Assembly: GCF_003001815.1 (NCBI RefSeq)
Contig: NZ_PVMZ01000005.1
Location: forward strand, 310,001 to 374,000
Direction of reading: 5' to 3'
DNA from: Actinoplanes italicus
GTDB taxonomy: Bacteria; Actinomycetota; Actinomycetes; Mycobacteriales; Micromonosporaceae
Length of the DNA stretch: 64,000 bases
Shown one piece after another: positions 29,221-39,353 of this stretch. Under the pieces are notes generated by a model. The model was not told the origin of the DNA and searched no databases. It saw only the letters and a list, made by a program, of their open reading frames with translations. Every line of letters begins with the position of its first letter. The stretch's first letter is position 1. A program made the position numbers and the translations under genes.

Positions 29221-30294
29221 TCAGTCGGCACCTAGGTTGGGGCGGCGTGAGGCGGCGTACAGGATGGCCGTCAGCAAGAAGGCGCCGGCGACGAGCTGGA
29301 GACGCACCGAACCGGTGCCTATCACGACCGAGGCGTAGCCGAGCAGAGCCAGGAAGACAGCGGGCGTGAACACGTACCGCGATGTACGCACCATCTGCCA
29401 GTAGACCGGACCATCCCGCTCGTCGCGCGCGAAGAGCTTGTCCCTCTCGGCCCTGGCCCTGACCCGGGCGTCGTGGTCGGCGGTGTTCTCGTTCATCTCC
29501 TTCGTCAGTTCCTCCCACTTCTCCTCGGCCTTCCTGGCCCGCCTGTCGTACCACCACTTCCACCAGCGCCGTGGCTTCTCGCCGTCGGTGGCGAAGCCGG
29601 CCGGGGTGCCGAGCTGGTCGAAGATGTAGACGCAGGCGATGAACAGCACCAGCGATCCGGTCAGCGCTCCCGTCGCGATGACGAGGTCCCACGACCGCTC
29701 CTCCGCTTCCAGGAGCAGGAAGTTGAGGGAGGTGAAGACGAAGCCGGCCAGGAAGACCGAGACCGTCATCTTCGAGTGCGCCTTGGTACGGATCGCGTCC
29801 TCCTGGTGGTCGACAGTCGGGTACCGATACGCGACCTGGCCTTTGCCCCGCAGCAGCGCGGCCTTCCCGGACGACGTGACATGGACGGCGCCACCCGCGA
29901 CGAACGGCCGCGAGCGCACGCCGATCAACTCGGTCAGCAGGTCACTCAAGCGCCCTTCATGACCGACCACCACGATCGTCTGTTCTCCGGGAACGTCGTC
30001 GCCGCCCAGCTCCTTCAGGAAGGTGTCCAGGTCGGACGGCGTCTCGCTCTGCGGGGTGAGGGAATCCAGATTTCGCACCTTGAGCGGTTCCTGGAGCAGC
30101 CCCCGCGACAGCTTCTCAGCCGATTCGACAGCGTGCTTCTTCGAGCTGCTCACGATGGCGGTCGGCCTGATGTCACGCCGGCTCAACGCGGTGACCAGAC
30201 TTTCCATCTGCCGCTGTCCGCGTGTGTTCAGGCCGCTCTTCTCATTGGCACGGTCACGGGAGCCGTGCCGCACCAGGACGAGGTCGAGAGTCAT
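29221..30294 (-). CDS. Histidine phosphatase domain fused to a multi-pass membrane domain
   Basis: A 357-residue protein. Residues 1-160 are a SixA-like histidine phosphatase: VLVRHGSRD holds the RHG catalytic box, RPTAIVSSSKKHAVESAE the second arginine-type region, and VVVGHEGRL the second catalytic His. Residues of about 180-225 hold two membrane helices, followed by a charged helical stretch (ARKAEEKWEELTKEMNENT) and two more membrane helices near the C-terminus. The phosphatase would be anchored on the cytosolic side. Free-standing SixA acts on phosphohistidine; the substrate here is unknown. The ATG at 30294 has no ribosome-binding site, but a CATAGT box lies a few bases upstream, so a leaderless mRNA is possible. 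Confidence 0.7.
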   Translation of the reverse strand: MTLDLVLVRHGSRDRANEKSGLNTRGQRQMESLVTALSRRDIRPTAIVSSSKKHAVESAEKLSRGLLQEPLKVRNLDSLTPQSETPSDLDTFLKELGGDDVPGEQTIVVVGHEGRLSDLLTELIGVRSRPFVAGGAVHVTSSGKAALLRGKGQVAYRYPTVDHQEDAIRTKAHSKMTVSVFLAGFVFTSLNFLLLEAEERSWDLVIATGALTGSLVLFIACVYIFDQLGTPAGFATDGEKPRRWWKWWYDRRARKAEEKWEELTKEMNENTADHDARVRARAERDKLFARDERDGPVYWQMVRTSRYVFTPAVFLALLGYASVVIGTGSVRLQLVAGAFLLTAILYAASRRPNLGAD

Positions 30295-30356
30295 GCCCGA
30301 CTATGCGCACCGGGCCGGGAATGGTCACAACGAATACGTCGTCAATGCGACCGCGG

Positions 30357-31541
30357 TCAGCCGGTCAGGCGAGAACCGCTGATCGACGGGTTGCCGGAAC
30401 CGAGGTAGAAGATGCCGGGCAGACCGTCGGTCTCGAAGCCCTCGCTGGTGTTGCGGCGCAGCGTCGAGTTGCGGATGGACAGGGTTCCGCTGCGGTCGTT
30501 GCTGACGAAGAAGACGGCGCCGCCGCCCTCGTTGGCCCGGTTCTTCTCGATCACGGTGCCGTCGAGCTTCAGCTGGAACGTGTTGCCGTCCAGATAGACC
30601 GCTCCGCCGCTGCCACCGCCCGGCGTGCCGCCGCGGGCCGGGTTGGCGCCGTTGCCGACGGCCGTGTTGCCGGAGAACTGGCTGTTCAACAGGGTCCAGG
30701 ACACGCCGATGCTGCTCAGCGCACCACCGTTGGAGCAGTTGCCGCCGGTGAAGGTGCTGCCGACCACGTAGACCGGTTGATTCGCACCCTGCAGCCGGAC
30801 ACGGATCGCGGCGCCACCGAGGTCGGGTCCCGTACGCGCGCATCGGTTGTTCGTGAATCGTGAATTGACGACCTTGAGGCCGCCACCGTTGGCGAAGATC
30901 GCCCCACCGCCGCCGGCCTCGTCGGTCGGGTCGGTCGCGTTGCCGCGGGCGAACACCAGGTTCTGCACGGTCAGGCGCGGCGTGGCCTTCTCATGGCAGT
31001 GCCCGCTCGCCGCACTGGTGCCCTGCGCGGTGTCGCAGACGTTCATGTAGAGGATGCGTCGCTTGCCGGCGCCGTCCAGGGTGACCCGGCCGCCACCGTC
31101 GAGAACGACCTTCTTGACCGGGTTGCGCACCTTGGCGGTCGCGGTCATGGTGATCGTCACCGGGGCCGGCCCGCAGTCGAAGGTGATGAGACCACCGGCC
31201 GCGACGGCCTTCACCACGGCCGCGGAGGTGCAGCTCTCCGGGGTGCCGTCGCCGATCGTACGATCAGGTCTGCTCGTGTCGACCGGCCTGGCCGCCGCCG
31301 GAATCGCCGCCCTGCCCGCCGGATTTCCGGGTTTCGGCAGGGTCTTGACGGTCGCCGGCGGTTTCACCGAAGCCGAAGCCGAGGCGGACGCGGCGGGCGG
31401 CGAGGCGGAGGGCCGCGCGGAACCCGCGACCGCCACCGGAGCGGACGCCGTCGGAGCCGCGGCGGGCGGCGCGCCTTCGGACTGGCAGGCGGCCAGGCAC
31501 AGGGCGGCAGCGGCGGTCAGGGCGATCCTTCGAGTTCGCAC
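30357..31541 (-). CDS. Lipoprotein with right-handed beta-helix repeats
   Basis: A 394-residue exported protein. The signal peptide ends in the lipobox LAAC (Cys19), so it should be anchored to the membrane by lipid. An Ala/Pro/Ser-rich linker spans about residues 20-85. The rest has parallel beta-helix features, such as repeated N-x-F/T-x-N-N-R and GGGGAIFANGGG, SSFTGGN-like and EGGGAVFF turns, typical of polysaccharide-binding or lyase-like beta-helix domains. I see no firm catalytic residues, so it may be a binding or adhesion protein. Confidence 0.65.
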   Translation of the reverse strand: MRTRRIALTAAAALCLAACQSEGAPPAAAPTASAPVAVAGSARPSASPPAASASASASVKPPATVKTLPKPGNPAGRAAIPAAARPVDTSRPDRTIGDGTPESCTSAAVVKAVAAGGLITFDCGPAPVTITMTATAKVRNPVKKVVLDGGGRVTLDGAGKRRILYMNVCDTAQGTSAASGHCHEKATPRLTVQNLVFARGNATDPTDEAGGGGAIFANGGGLKVVNSRFTNNRCARTGPDLGGAAIRVRLQGANQPVYVVGSTFTGGNCSNGGALSSIGVSWTLLNSQFSGNTAVGNGANPARGGTPGGGSGGAVYLDGNTFQLKLDGTVIEKNRANEGGGAVFFVSNDRSGTLSIRNSTLRRNTSEGFETDGLPGIFYLGSGNPSISGSRLTG

Positions 31542-31550
31542 CGGGCGATG

Positions 31551-32216
31551 CTACGGCCATCGACGCCGCGGTGGGTCCTCAGTCCGGCCCGGCCGGGTGG
31601 CCGAACCGCGGATCAACGGTGAGGCGGGGCTGGTCGGGCCGTCCGGCGGGAAGCGGAACCGGTGCAGCTCGTCGACGGTGAAACCGGCCGACGTGATGGC
31701 CGCGGCGGTGTCGCGGGCGGTGTGGCAGCCACCGGCCAGGAGCGGCCACACCGTGGCGTCGACGATGCGCTGGACCCGGCGCAGCGTGCCCGGCTGCTCG
31801 GCGAGGACGTGTTCGAGGAAGCGCAACCCGCCGCCGGGACGCAGCACGCGGTGGATCTCGGCGAGCGCGGTCCGCTGGTCGGGCACGGTGCACAGCACCA
31901 GCGCGGCGACGGCCGCGTCGAACTCGCCTCCGGCAGCGGGCAGGGTGTCGGCGAGGCCGTCGACGACGCGGATCGGCACCGGCGCGGAACGGGCCGCGGC
32001 CTCGGCGGCGGCGCGCAGCCGGGGTTCGGGTTCGACCGCGAGCACCTCGGTGACGGCCGGCGGATAGTGGGCGAACATCAGGCCGTTGCCGGCGCCGACC
32101 TCGATCACCCGGCCGGACAGGCCCGCGACCATCGCACGCCGGAGTTCGGTGACTCCCGCGCGGTCCATCCGCACGCTGAGCCTCTCGTAGAAGCGAGCGA
32201 AGATCGGATGACCCAT
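31551..32216 (-). CDS. Class I SAM-dependent methyltransferase
   Basis: A 221-residue methyltransferase of the UbiE/Methyltransf_11 type. SAM-binding motif I is VIEVGAGNGLMFAHY, the acidic ribose-binding residue is Glu in AVEPEP, motif IV is FDAAVAALVLCTV, and LRPGGGLRFLEHV follows. The ATG at 32216 has GGAGG six bases upstream, better than the longer start at 32249. The methyl acceptor is not known; a small-molecule or lipid substrate is typical. Confidence 0.85.
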   Translation of the reverse strand: MGHPIFARFYERLSVRMDRAGVTELRRAMVAGLSGRVIEVGAGNGLMFAHYPPAVTEVLAVEPEPRLRAAAEAAARSAPVPIRVVDGLADTLPAAGGEFDAAVAALVLCTVPDQRTALAEIHRVLRPGGGLRFLEHVLAEQPGTLRRVQRIVDATVWPLLAGGCHTARDTAAAITSAGFTVDELHRFRFPPDGPTSPASPLIRGSATRPGRTEDPPRRRWP

Positions 32217-32287
32217 CGGGTGCCTCCACGGTAGAAACCTGGGAAACACGAAACGTATCCCCCGGCGGCAAGGAACAACGTCAAATC

Positions 32288-33541
32288 ATGACAAGCACCG
32301 ACCTCATCGGTACGCCCGAAGCGCGCCGGGCACTGCAGCGGCGCACCCTCACCGTCGTGATGGCCTCGCAGGTGTTCAGTGGCGCGGGTCTGGCCGCGGG
32401 CATCACGGTCGGCGCCCTGCTCGCCGCGGACATGTTCGACACGACGAGCCTGTCGGGGCTGCCCACCGCCCTGTTCACGGCCGGGTCGGCGGCCACCGCG
32501 GTGCTGGTGGGCCGGCTGTCTCAGCGTTCGGGGCGCCGGGCGGGACTGGCCGCCGGGTACGCCGCCGGCGCGCTGGGCGGCGCCGGTGTGGTGCTGGCCG
32601 CGGTCCTCGACAGTCTGCCGCTGCTGCTGGTGTCGCTTCTCGTGTACGGCGCGGGCACGGCCACGAATCTGCAGGCCCGTTACGCCGGTACGGATCTGGC
32701 GAGCGCGGACCGGCGGGGCCGTGCCGTCAGCACCGTCCTGGTCGCCACCACCCTCGGCGCGGTCGCCGGCCCGAACCTGGTCGCACCGATCGGGGAGCTC
32801 TCCGAACGGTACGGCATCCCCGCGCTGGCCGGCCCGTTCGCGCTGGCCGCGGTCGCCTACGGCATCGCCGGCACGGTGCTGTTCACGCTGCTGCGCCCCG
32901 ATCCGCTGCTGGCCGCGCGCAACGCGCCCGAGCCGGTGGCCGCCGCCGGAGGACGCGAGCCCGGACGGCAGTTCGCCGGGAGCGTCATGGCGGGCGCGGT
33001 CACCATGGTCCTCACCCAGCTGGTCATGGTGGCGGTCATGACGATGACCCCGGTCCACATGCACGCGCACGGCCACGACCTGCAGGCCACGGGCCTCGTG
33101 ATCGCCATCCACATCGCCGCGATGTATCTGCCGTCGCCGATCACCGGCCTCCTGGTCGACCGGGCCGGCCGGGTGCCGGTGGCCGTAGCGGCCGGGTCGA
33201 CGCTGCTCGCGGCCGGGGTGGTGGCGGCGCTGGCGCCGGAGGACTCGGTCGTGCTGCTCACGGTCGCCCTGGCACTGCTCGGGCTGGGCTGGAACCTCGG
33301 GCTCGTCTCCGGCACCGCCATGATCACCGACAAGGCTCCCGCCGACCGCCGGGCCCGGACGCAGGGCACCGTCGATCTCTGCGTCGCGCTGTCCGGTGCC
33401 GGTGGCGGCATCACCAGCGGCCTGATCATGGATGCGGCCGGCTACGCCACGCTGTCGATCGCCGGTGGTGTGCTGGCGCTGGCGGTGATCCCGTTCGTGG
33501 TGGTGAGTGCCCGGGGACCGGGCGTCAGCCGACGCTCATGA
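32288..33541 (+). CDS. MFS transporter
   Basis: A 417-residue protein with about 12 hydrophobic segments and the MFS loop 2-3 signature (VGRLSQRSGRRAGLAAG), with a related sequence in the second half (GLLVDRAGRVPVAV). This places it among drug/metabolite:proton antiporters, but the substrate is unknown. Its 3' end overlaps the convergent beta-propeller gene by 17 bases. Confidence 0.85.
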   Translation: MTSTDLIGTPEARRALQRRTLTVVMASQVFSGAGLAAGITVGALLAADMFDTTSLSGLPTALFTAGSAATAVLVGRLSQRSGRRAGLAAGYAAGALGGAGVVLAAVLDSLPLLLVSLLVYGAGTATNLQARYAGTDLASADRRGRAVSTVLVATTLGAVAGPNLVAPIGELSERYGIPALAGPFALAAVAYGIAGTVLFTLLRPDPLLAARNAPEPVAAAGGREPGRQFAGSVMAGAVTMVLTQLVMVAVMTMTPVHMHAHGHDLQATGLVIAIHIAAMYLPSPITGLLVDRAGRVPVAVAAGSTLLAAGVVAALAPEDSVVLLTVALALLGLGWNLGLVSGTAMITDKAPADRRARTQGTVDLCVALSGAGGGITSGLIMDAAGYATLSIAGGVLALAVIPFVVVSARGPGVSRRS

Positions 33542-34799
33542 CCTGCACCCGGCCCTGGCGCTGGCGGATCAGGTAGTGCCCGGCGAGTTCGTACGGCTCG
33601 TTGACGATCTCGTAGCCGACCTGGCCGAGCAGCGTTCGCCGGCCGGTGACCACGTCCAGGTCGTAGACGCTGGTCGGGTCGATCGGCGGGCCCTGCGGGT
33701 GCAGGACGATCAGCCGGCCCTCGCCGGTGATCGAGGACGACGGCATGCCGGAGACCTCGTCGCCGAGCCGTCGTCCGGTGGTCGCGTCGAGTACCGAGAT
33801 CGCCGGCAGGCCGTCCGCCGCGCTGGAGCTCCCGAACATGACGAGCCGGTCGTCGGAGATCGGCGACATGCCCTGGGCACCAGGTACGAACCACCGCTCG
33901 GTTCCGGTGCCGGGCTCCCGTCCGGAGACACCCGCCGGGGTGGCCACGCAGACGACCGGGCCGCAGTCGTCGACGGCGCCCCAGCCGCGTATCTCGGTGC
34001 GCCAGCTCTCGGCGAGGTCGTCCAGCAGGTGTGCGGTGACCGTGACCCGGCTGTCGAAGAAGCCGGTGACCAGCAGGCGGTCGCCACTGAACGACAGTTG
34101 CGGCGAGTCGATGCCACTCTCGGGCAGGTCGCTGCGGCCGAGGATCTCACCGTCGTCGTACCGGAACAGGGTGAGGTCGCCGTCGTCCAGGGCGATGACC
34201 GCCGGCCGCTCGTCATCGGTCCGGACCCGCATGGTCCGCACCTCGCCGATCGGTCGCTGCCAGATCGTCCTGCCGTCCCGGGCCCCGACCAGCCGCAGTG
34301 TGCTCGCACGGCCGTCGCCGCCGTCGCGGATCAGGAGGGTCTGCGCGGTCCGGCCCTCCACGCTGCCGGTGAGCTGCCACAGAGTCGCGCCGGTGGTGGC
34401 GTCCAGGACCACGGCGCCGGTGGCGGTCGGCAGGAGCACGAGGCCGGGCTCCGGGTGCACCACCAGCCACCCCGCTGTGACGGCGTCGGGTGTGGTGGGA
34501 ATCGTCCATCGGATCTTGCCGGTGGCCAGGTCGTGGGCGATCAGCTCGCCGCCGAAGCCGACCGCGCGATGGACGTAGACGGTGCCGGACCCGGCCTGCG
34601 CGATCAGGGTCCGGTCGAACGGTGACGCCCAGAGCAGCCGGAGGGTCGGCCCGGCGTCGGGCACCGAGTGCAGCGACACCAGGCAGAGGGCGGCCGCGAA
34701 CGCCAGGCCGAGGTCGCGCCATCGATAGCGGTGGCGCGGCCGCCGGTCCGGACGCGGGTACTCCGGTGCGCTGAGGTCACCGAGGTCGATCATCACCAC
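33525..34799 (-). CDS. PQQ-type beta-propeller protein with one membrane anchor
   Basis: A 424-residue protein. After a basic N-terminus a single hydrophobic segment (about residues 30-45, LGLAFAAALCLVSLHSV) acts as anchor. The rest is built of beta-propeller blades with repeated DLATGKIRW, DATTGATLWQ and GRTIWQRP motifs of PQQ-like repeats. Such proteins bind partners or cofactors outside the cell. The start is ambiguous (GTG 34799, GTG 34796 or ATG 34793). Confidence 0.75.
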   Translation of the reverse strand: MVMIDLGDLSAPEYPRPDRRPRHRYRWRDLGLAFAAALCLVSLHSVPDAGPTLRLLWASPFDRTLIAQAGSGTVYVHRAVGFGGELIAHDLATGKIRWTIPTTPDAVTAGWLVVHPEPGLVLLPTATGAVVLDATTGATLWQLTGSVEGRTAQTLLIRDGGDGRASTLRLVGARDGRTIWQRPIGEVRTMRVRTDDERPAVIALDDGDLTLFRYDDGEILGRSDLPESGIDSPQLSFSGDRLLVTGFFDSRVTVTAHLLDDLAESWRTEIRGWGAVDDCGPVVCVATPAGVSGREPGTGTERWFVPGAQGMSPISDDRLVMFGSSSAADGLPAISVLDATTGRRLGDEVSGMPSSSITGEGRLIVLHPQGPPIDPTSVYDLDVVTGRRTLLGQVGYEIVNEPYELAGHYLIRQRQGRVQVMSVG

Positions 34800-34826
34800 C
34801 GGATGATCTTAAGGATCACCCGGTGT

Positions 34827-37057
<2,231 letters not shown>

Positions 37058-37065
<8 letters not shown>

Positions 37066-37642
37066 CGTGTTCCTCCGGGAGGATGTAGCGCATCAGACGA
37101 ACCGGGCGGGTGTGCTCCGGGCGGTCGTCGGCGTCGCGGGTCACGTAGGGCGCGAGCACCTGCTGGATGGCGTTCTCGATCGTCTCGGCCTCGTCGGCGG
37201 TCAGGTGGACGCGGGTGTTGGACAGGCCGCCGAGCCTGCGCCACTGCGGCTCCAGCCGTGGCTCGACCTCGGTGATCCAGCGGTTCGGCAGGTCGGCGTA
37301 GCGCAGGAACATCTCCCGCGACAGGACATGGGCCGCGCTCGCGCCGGCCTCGTCGTCGACCGGCGCACTGAAGCGGAAGCCGCGGCCGACCATCTCCCAG
37401 CGGCGCTGCCGGCGGTCGGGGCCGGGCTCGGCGTCGCGCACCAGGCCGAAGCTCGCCAGGTGGCGCAGATGCCAGCTGGTCACGGTCGGTGTGGCGCCGA
37501 CCTCGGGAGCCAGCTGGGTGGCGGTGGCCGGGCCGTTGCGACGAAGAAGGTCGAGGATCGCGAGCCGGACGGGGTGGGCCAGCGCGCGCATGGCCTGCGG
37601 GTCGGTGATCTCGACGTCGCCGAGCGGGTTGGAGGGCTCCAT
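37058..37642 (-). CDS. ArsR-type winged-helix transcriptional regulator
   Basis: A 194-residue regulator. Residues of about 10-75 form the winged helix (ITDPQAMRALAHPVRLAILDLL ... VGATPTVTSWHLRHLASFGLV), as in ArsR/HTH_20 proteins. No metal-binding cysteines are present, so it probably senses an organic ligand; the C-terminal 110 residues are a separate domain. I chose the ATG at 37642 because the conserved part begins there and the twin palindromes at 37646-37684 end just upstream. The gene is coupled to the downstream MFS pump. Confidence 0.85.
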
Positions 37643-37645
37643 ATC

Positions 37646-37684
37646 TGAGAGTGTCCTCTCACAATTTATGAGAGTCAACTCTCA
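37646..37684. promoter_or_regulatory. Twin operators of the ArsR-type regulator
   Basis: Two 16-bp inverted repeats with the same half-sites lie at 37646-37661 (TGAGAG/CTCTCA, 4-base spacer) and 37669-37684 (TGAGAGT/ACTCTCA, 2-base spacer). Their starts are 23 bases apart, about two helical turns. They abut the regulator's start codon, so autoregulation is likely. Confidence 0.75.
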
Positions 37685-37731
37685 GATCTCAACCGTCTTG
37701 CGATCACATCGAGCCATGCCTATTCTCGCCA

Positions 37732-37745
37732 GGAAAGCGCTTTCC
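37732..37745. promoter_or_regulatory. LacI-family-type operator upstream of the pectate lyase gene
   Basis: GGAAAGCGCTTTCC is a perfect 14-base palindrome with a central CG, the form expected for LacI-family or catabolite-type repressors in actinobacteria. It lies 48 bases before the chosen start codon. Confidence 0.65.
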
Positions 37746-37793
37746 CCCCGCTTGAAGGCGCTGCCCAATCCCCACATGAAGGTGAGCACCCGG

Positions 37794-39017
37794 ATGAGAA
37801 GATCAGTTGCACTACGCGTGATAGCGGTGGGAGCCACCGCGGCTGCCAGCGCCGCGATCGCTCTGATGCTGCCGTCGGCGCAGGCCATGGCCGCCGACAA
37901 CCTGAGCCTCAACGGTGGGGCCGACGGCTCCAGCAAGGCCAGCGGCACCAGCTACGGCAACGTCAAGGACGGCAGCACCAGCACCTACTGGTCGCCGAAC
38001 GGCTCGACCGGTTACGTGTCGGTCAAGTGGAGCAGCGCCACGTCGGTCTCCTCGGCCGTCATCAAGCAGGCCTCGGGCGGCGGCTCGATCAGCGCCTGGC
38101 GCGTGCTCAACGGCGACAACAGCGCCCAGCTCGCCAGCGGCAGCGGCAGCCCGAGCACCATCAACTTCTCCTCGACCTCGCTGAAGAAGCTCACCTTCGA
38201 GATCACCAGCGCGTCCGGCGCGCCGCGGATCGCCGAATTCGAGACCTACTCCAGCGGCGGTTCGAACCCCACCTCGGGCCCGACCAGCCCGACCCCCGGC
38301 CCGACCAGCCCGACCCCGGGCCCGACCAGCAACCCCGGTACCCCGACCGGCGCCTGGCCGTCCTCGCAGGGCAACGTCTCGATCTCCGGCACGGTCAACG
38401 TCTCCGGCACCTTCGACGGCGGCATGAAGACCTACTGCTGCATCGGCGACGGCGGCCAGAGCGAGTCGCAGGACCCGATGTTCAAGATCGCGAACGGCGG
38501 CACCCTGCAGAACGTCATCCTCGGCTCCCCGGCCGGTGACGGCGTGCACTGCGAGGGCACCTGCACCATCCGCAACGTGTGGTGGAACGACATCGGCGAG
38601 GACGCGGCCACCTTCAAGGGCACCGGCGGCGGTACGAGCTACGTCATCGGTGGCGGCGCGAGGTCCGGCAGCGACAAGACGTTCCAGCACAACGGCAACG
38701 GCACGGTCAGCATCTCCGGCTTCTACCTCAGCGGCGCCGGCAAGCTCTACCGCGGCTGCGGCAACTGCACCAACTCGTACCAGCGCCACGTGAAGATCGA
38801 CAACGTGCTGCTGAACAACATCGACATGGTGGCCGGCATCAACAGCAACTGGGGCGACACCGCCACCATCACCCGCGTCACCCTGACCAGCAGCTCGGAC
38901 GCCACGGTCTGCGGCAAGTACCAGGGCGTCGCCAAGGGCAGTGAGCCCAAGTACCTCGGCGAGGGCTGGAACGACAGCAACTGCAAGGTCTCCCAGAGCG
39001 ACATCACCCGCAAGTAG
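37794..39017 (+). CDS. Secreted pectate lyase (PL3 type) with N-terminal binding domain
   Basis: A 407-residue exported enzyme. The signal peptide covers about residues 1-33 (VALRVIAVGATAAASAAIAL). A beta-sandwich, carbohydrate-binding-like domain (LSLNGGADGSSKASGTSYGN) reaches about residue 155 and is followed by a linker with three tandem GPTSPTP-type repeats. The C-terminal 210 residues form a PL3 beta-helix with GDGVHCEG, VWWNDIGEDAATFKG and IDMVAGINSNWGDTATI. The family cleaves polygalacturonate by beta-elimination and needs calcium. The ATG at 37794 follows AAGGTGA by eight bases; the ATG at 37776 is an alternative. A LacI-type site precedes it and a terminator follows. Confidence 0.88.
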   Translation: MRRSVALRVIAVGATAAASAAIALMLPSAQAMAADNLSLNGGADGSSKASGTSYGNVKDGSTSTYWSPNGSTGYVSVKWSSATSVSSAVIKQASGGGSISAWRVLNGDNSAQLASGSGSPSTINFSSTSLKKLTFEITSASGAPRIAEFETYSSGGSNPTSGPTSPTPGPTSPTPGPTSNPGTPTGAWPSSQGNVSISGTVNVSGTFDGGMKTYCCIGDGGQSESQDPMFKIANGGTLQNVILGSPAGDGVHCEGTCTIRNVWWNDIGEDAATFKGTGGGTSYVIGGGARSGSDKTFQHNGNGTVSISGFYLSGAGKLYRGCGNCTNSYQRHVKIDNVLLNNIDMVAGINSNWGDTATITRVTLTSSSDATVCGKYQGVAKGSEPKYLGEGWNDSNCKVSQSDITRK

Positions 39018-39032
39018 TCACGCGATCCACGA

Positions 39033-39060
39033 GGGGCACCCGGCTTCGGCTGGGTGCCCC
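39033..39060 (+). terminator. Rho-independent terminator of the pectate lyase gene
   Basis: Twelve-base arms (39033-39044 and 39049-39060, one G-T pair) enclose a TTCG loop, followed by TTTCT. It starts 16 bases past the stop codon. Confidence 0.85.
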
Positions 39061-39076
39061 TTTCTACTGTGTACGC

Positions 39077-39346
39077 ATGAACGCGTCCGGCTGGGTGCCC
39101 TGGCGACCGGACGAGGACTTCGTGCCGCAGCTGCTCGCCGCGTCCCGGGCCCGCCGCGGCCTGGACTGCGCGGGTGCCGCGGTCGACGCCGCCGACCTGC
39201 GTGCCGCCTGCCTGGCCGCCGACGAGGCCGACCCGTTCGGCCTGCGGCTGGCCGGCGCACGGGTCACCGGCGCTCTCGACCCGCGCACCTGTGCCGTGCC
39301 CGCTCCGCTTCAATTCCCGTCTCGGCCGAGCCACCTGATCCTGACC
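39077..39346 (+). pseudogene. Truncated N-terminal fragment of a longer protein
   Basis: The ATG at 39077 opens a reading frame whose first 80 or so residues look like real protein (WVPWRPDEDFVPQLLAASRA ... DLRAACLAADEADPFGLRLAGARVTGALDPRTCAVPAPLQF). The LRLAGARVTGALD pattern resembles the start of actinobacterial 'membrane-associated oxidoreductase'-type proteins that go on for several hundred residues. Here the sequence changes to low-complexity Arg/Pro/Ser near 39320 and then runs into the convergent MFS gene. I read it as a remnant cut by a deletion or rearrangement. The family link is from memory of the pattern and is tentative. Confidence 0.45.
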
Positions 39347-39353
39347 GGGGTTC

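Noticed and set aside
38262..38340. CRISPR-like repeats in the pectate lyase gene
   Set aside because: The repeats are short and encode the Pro/Thr/Ser linker in frame; there are no spacers.
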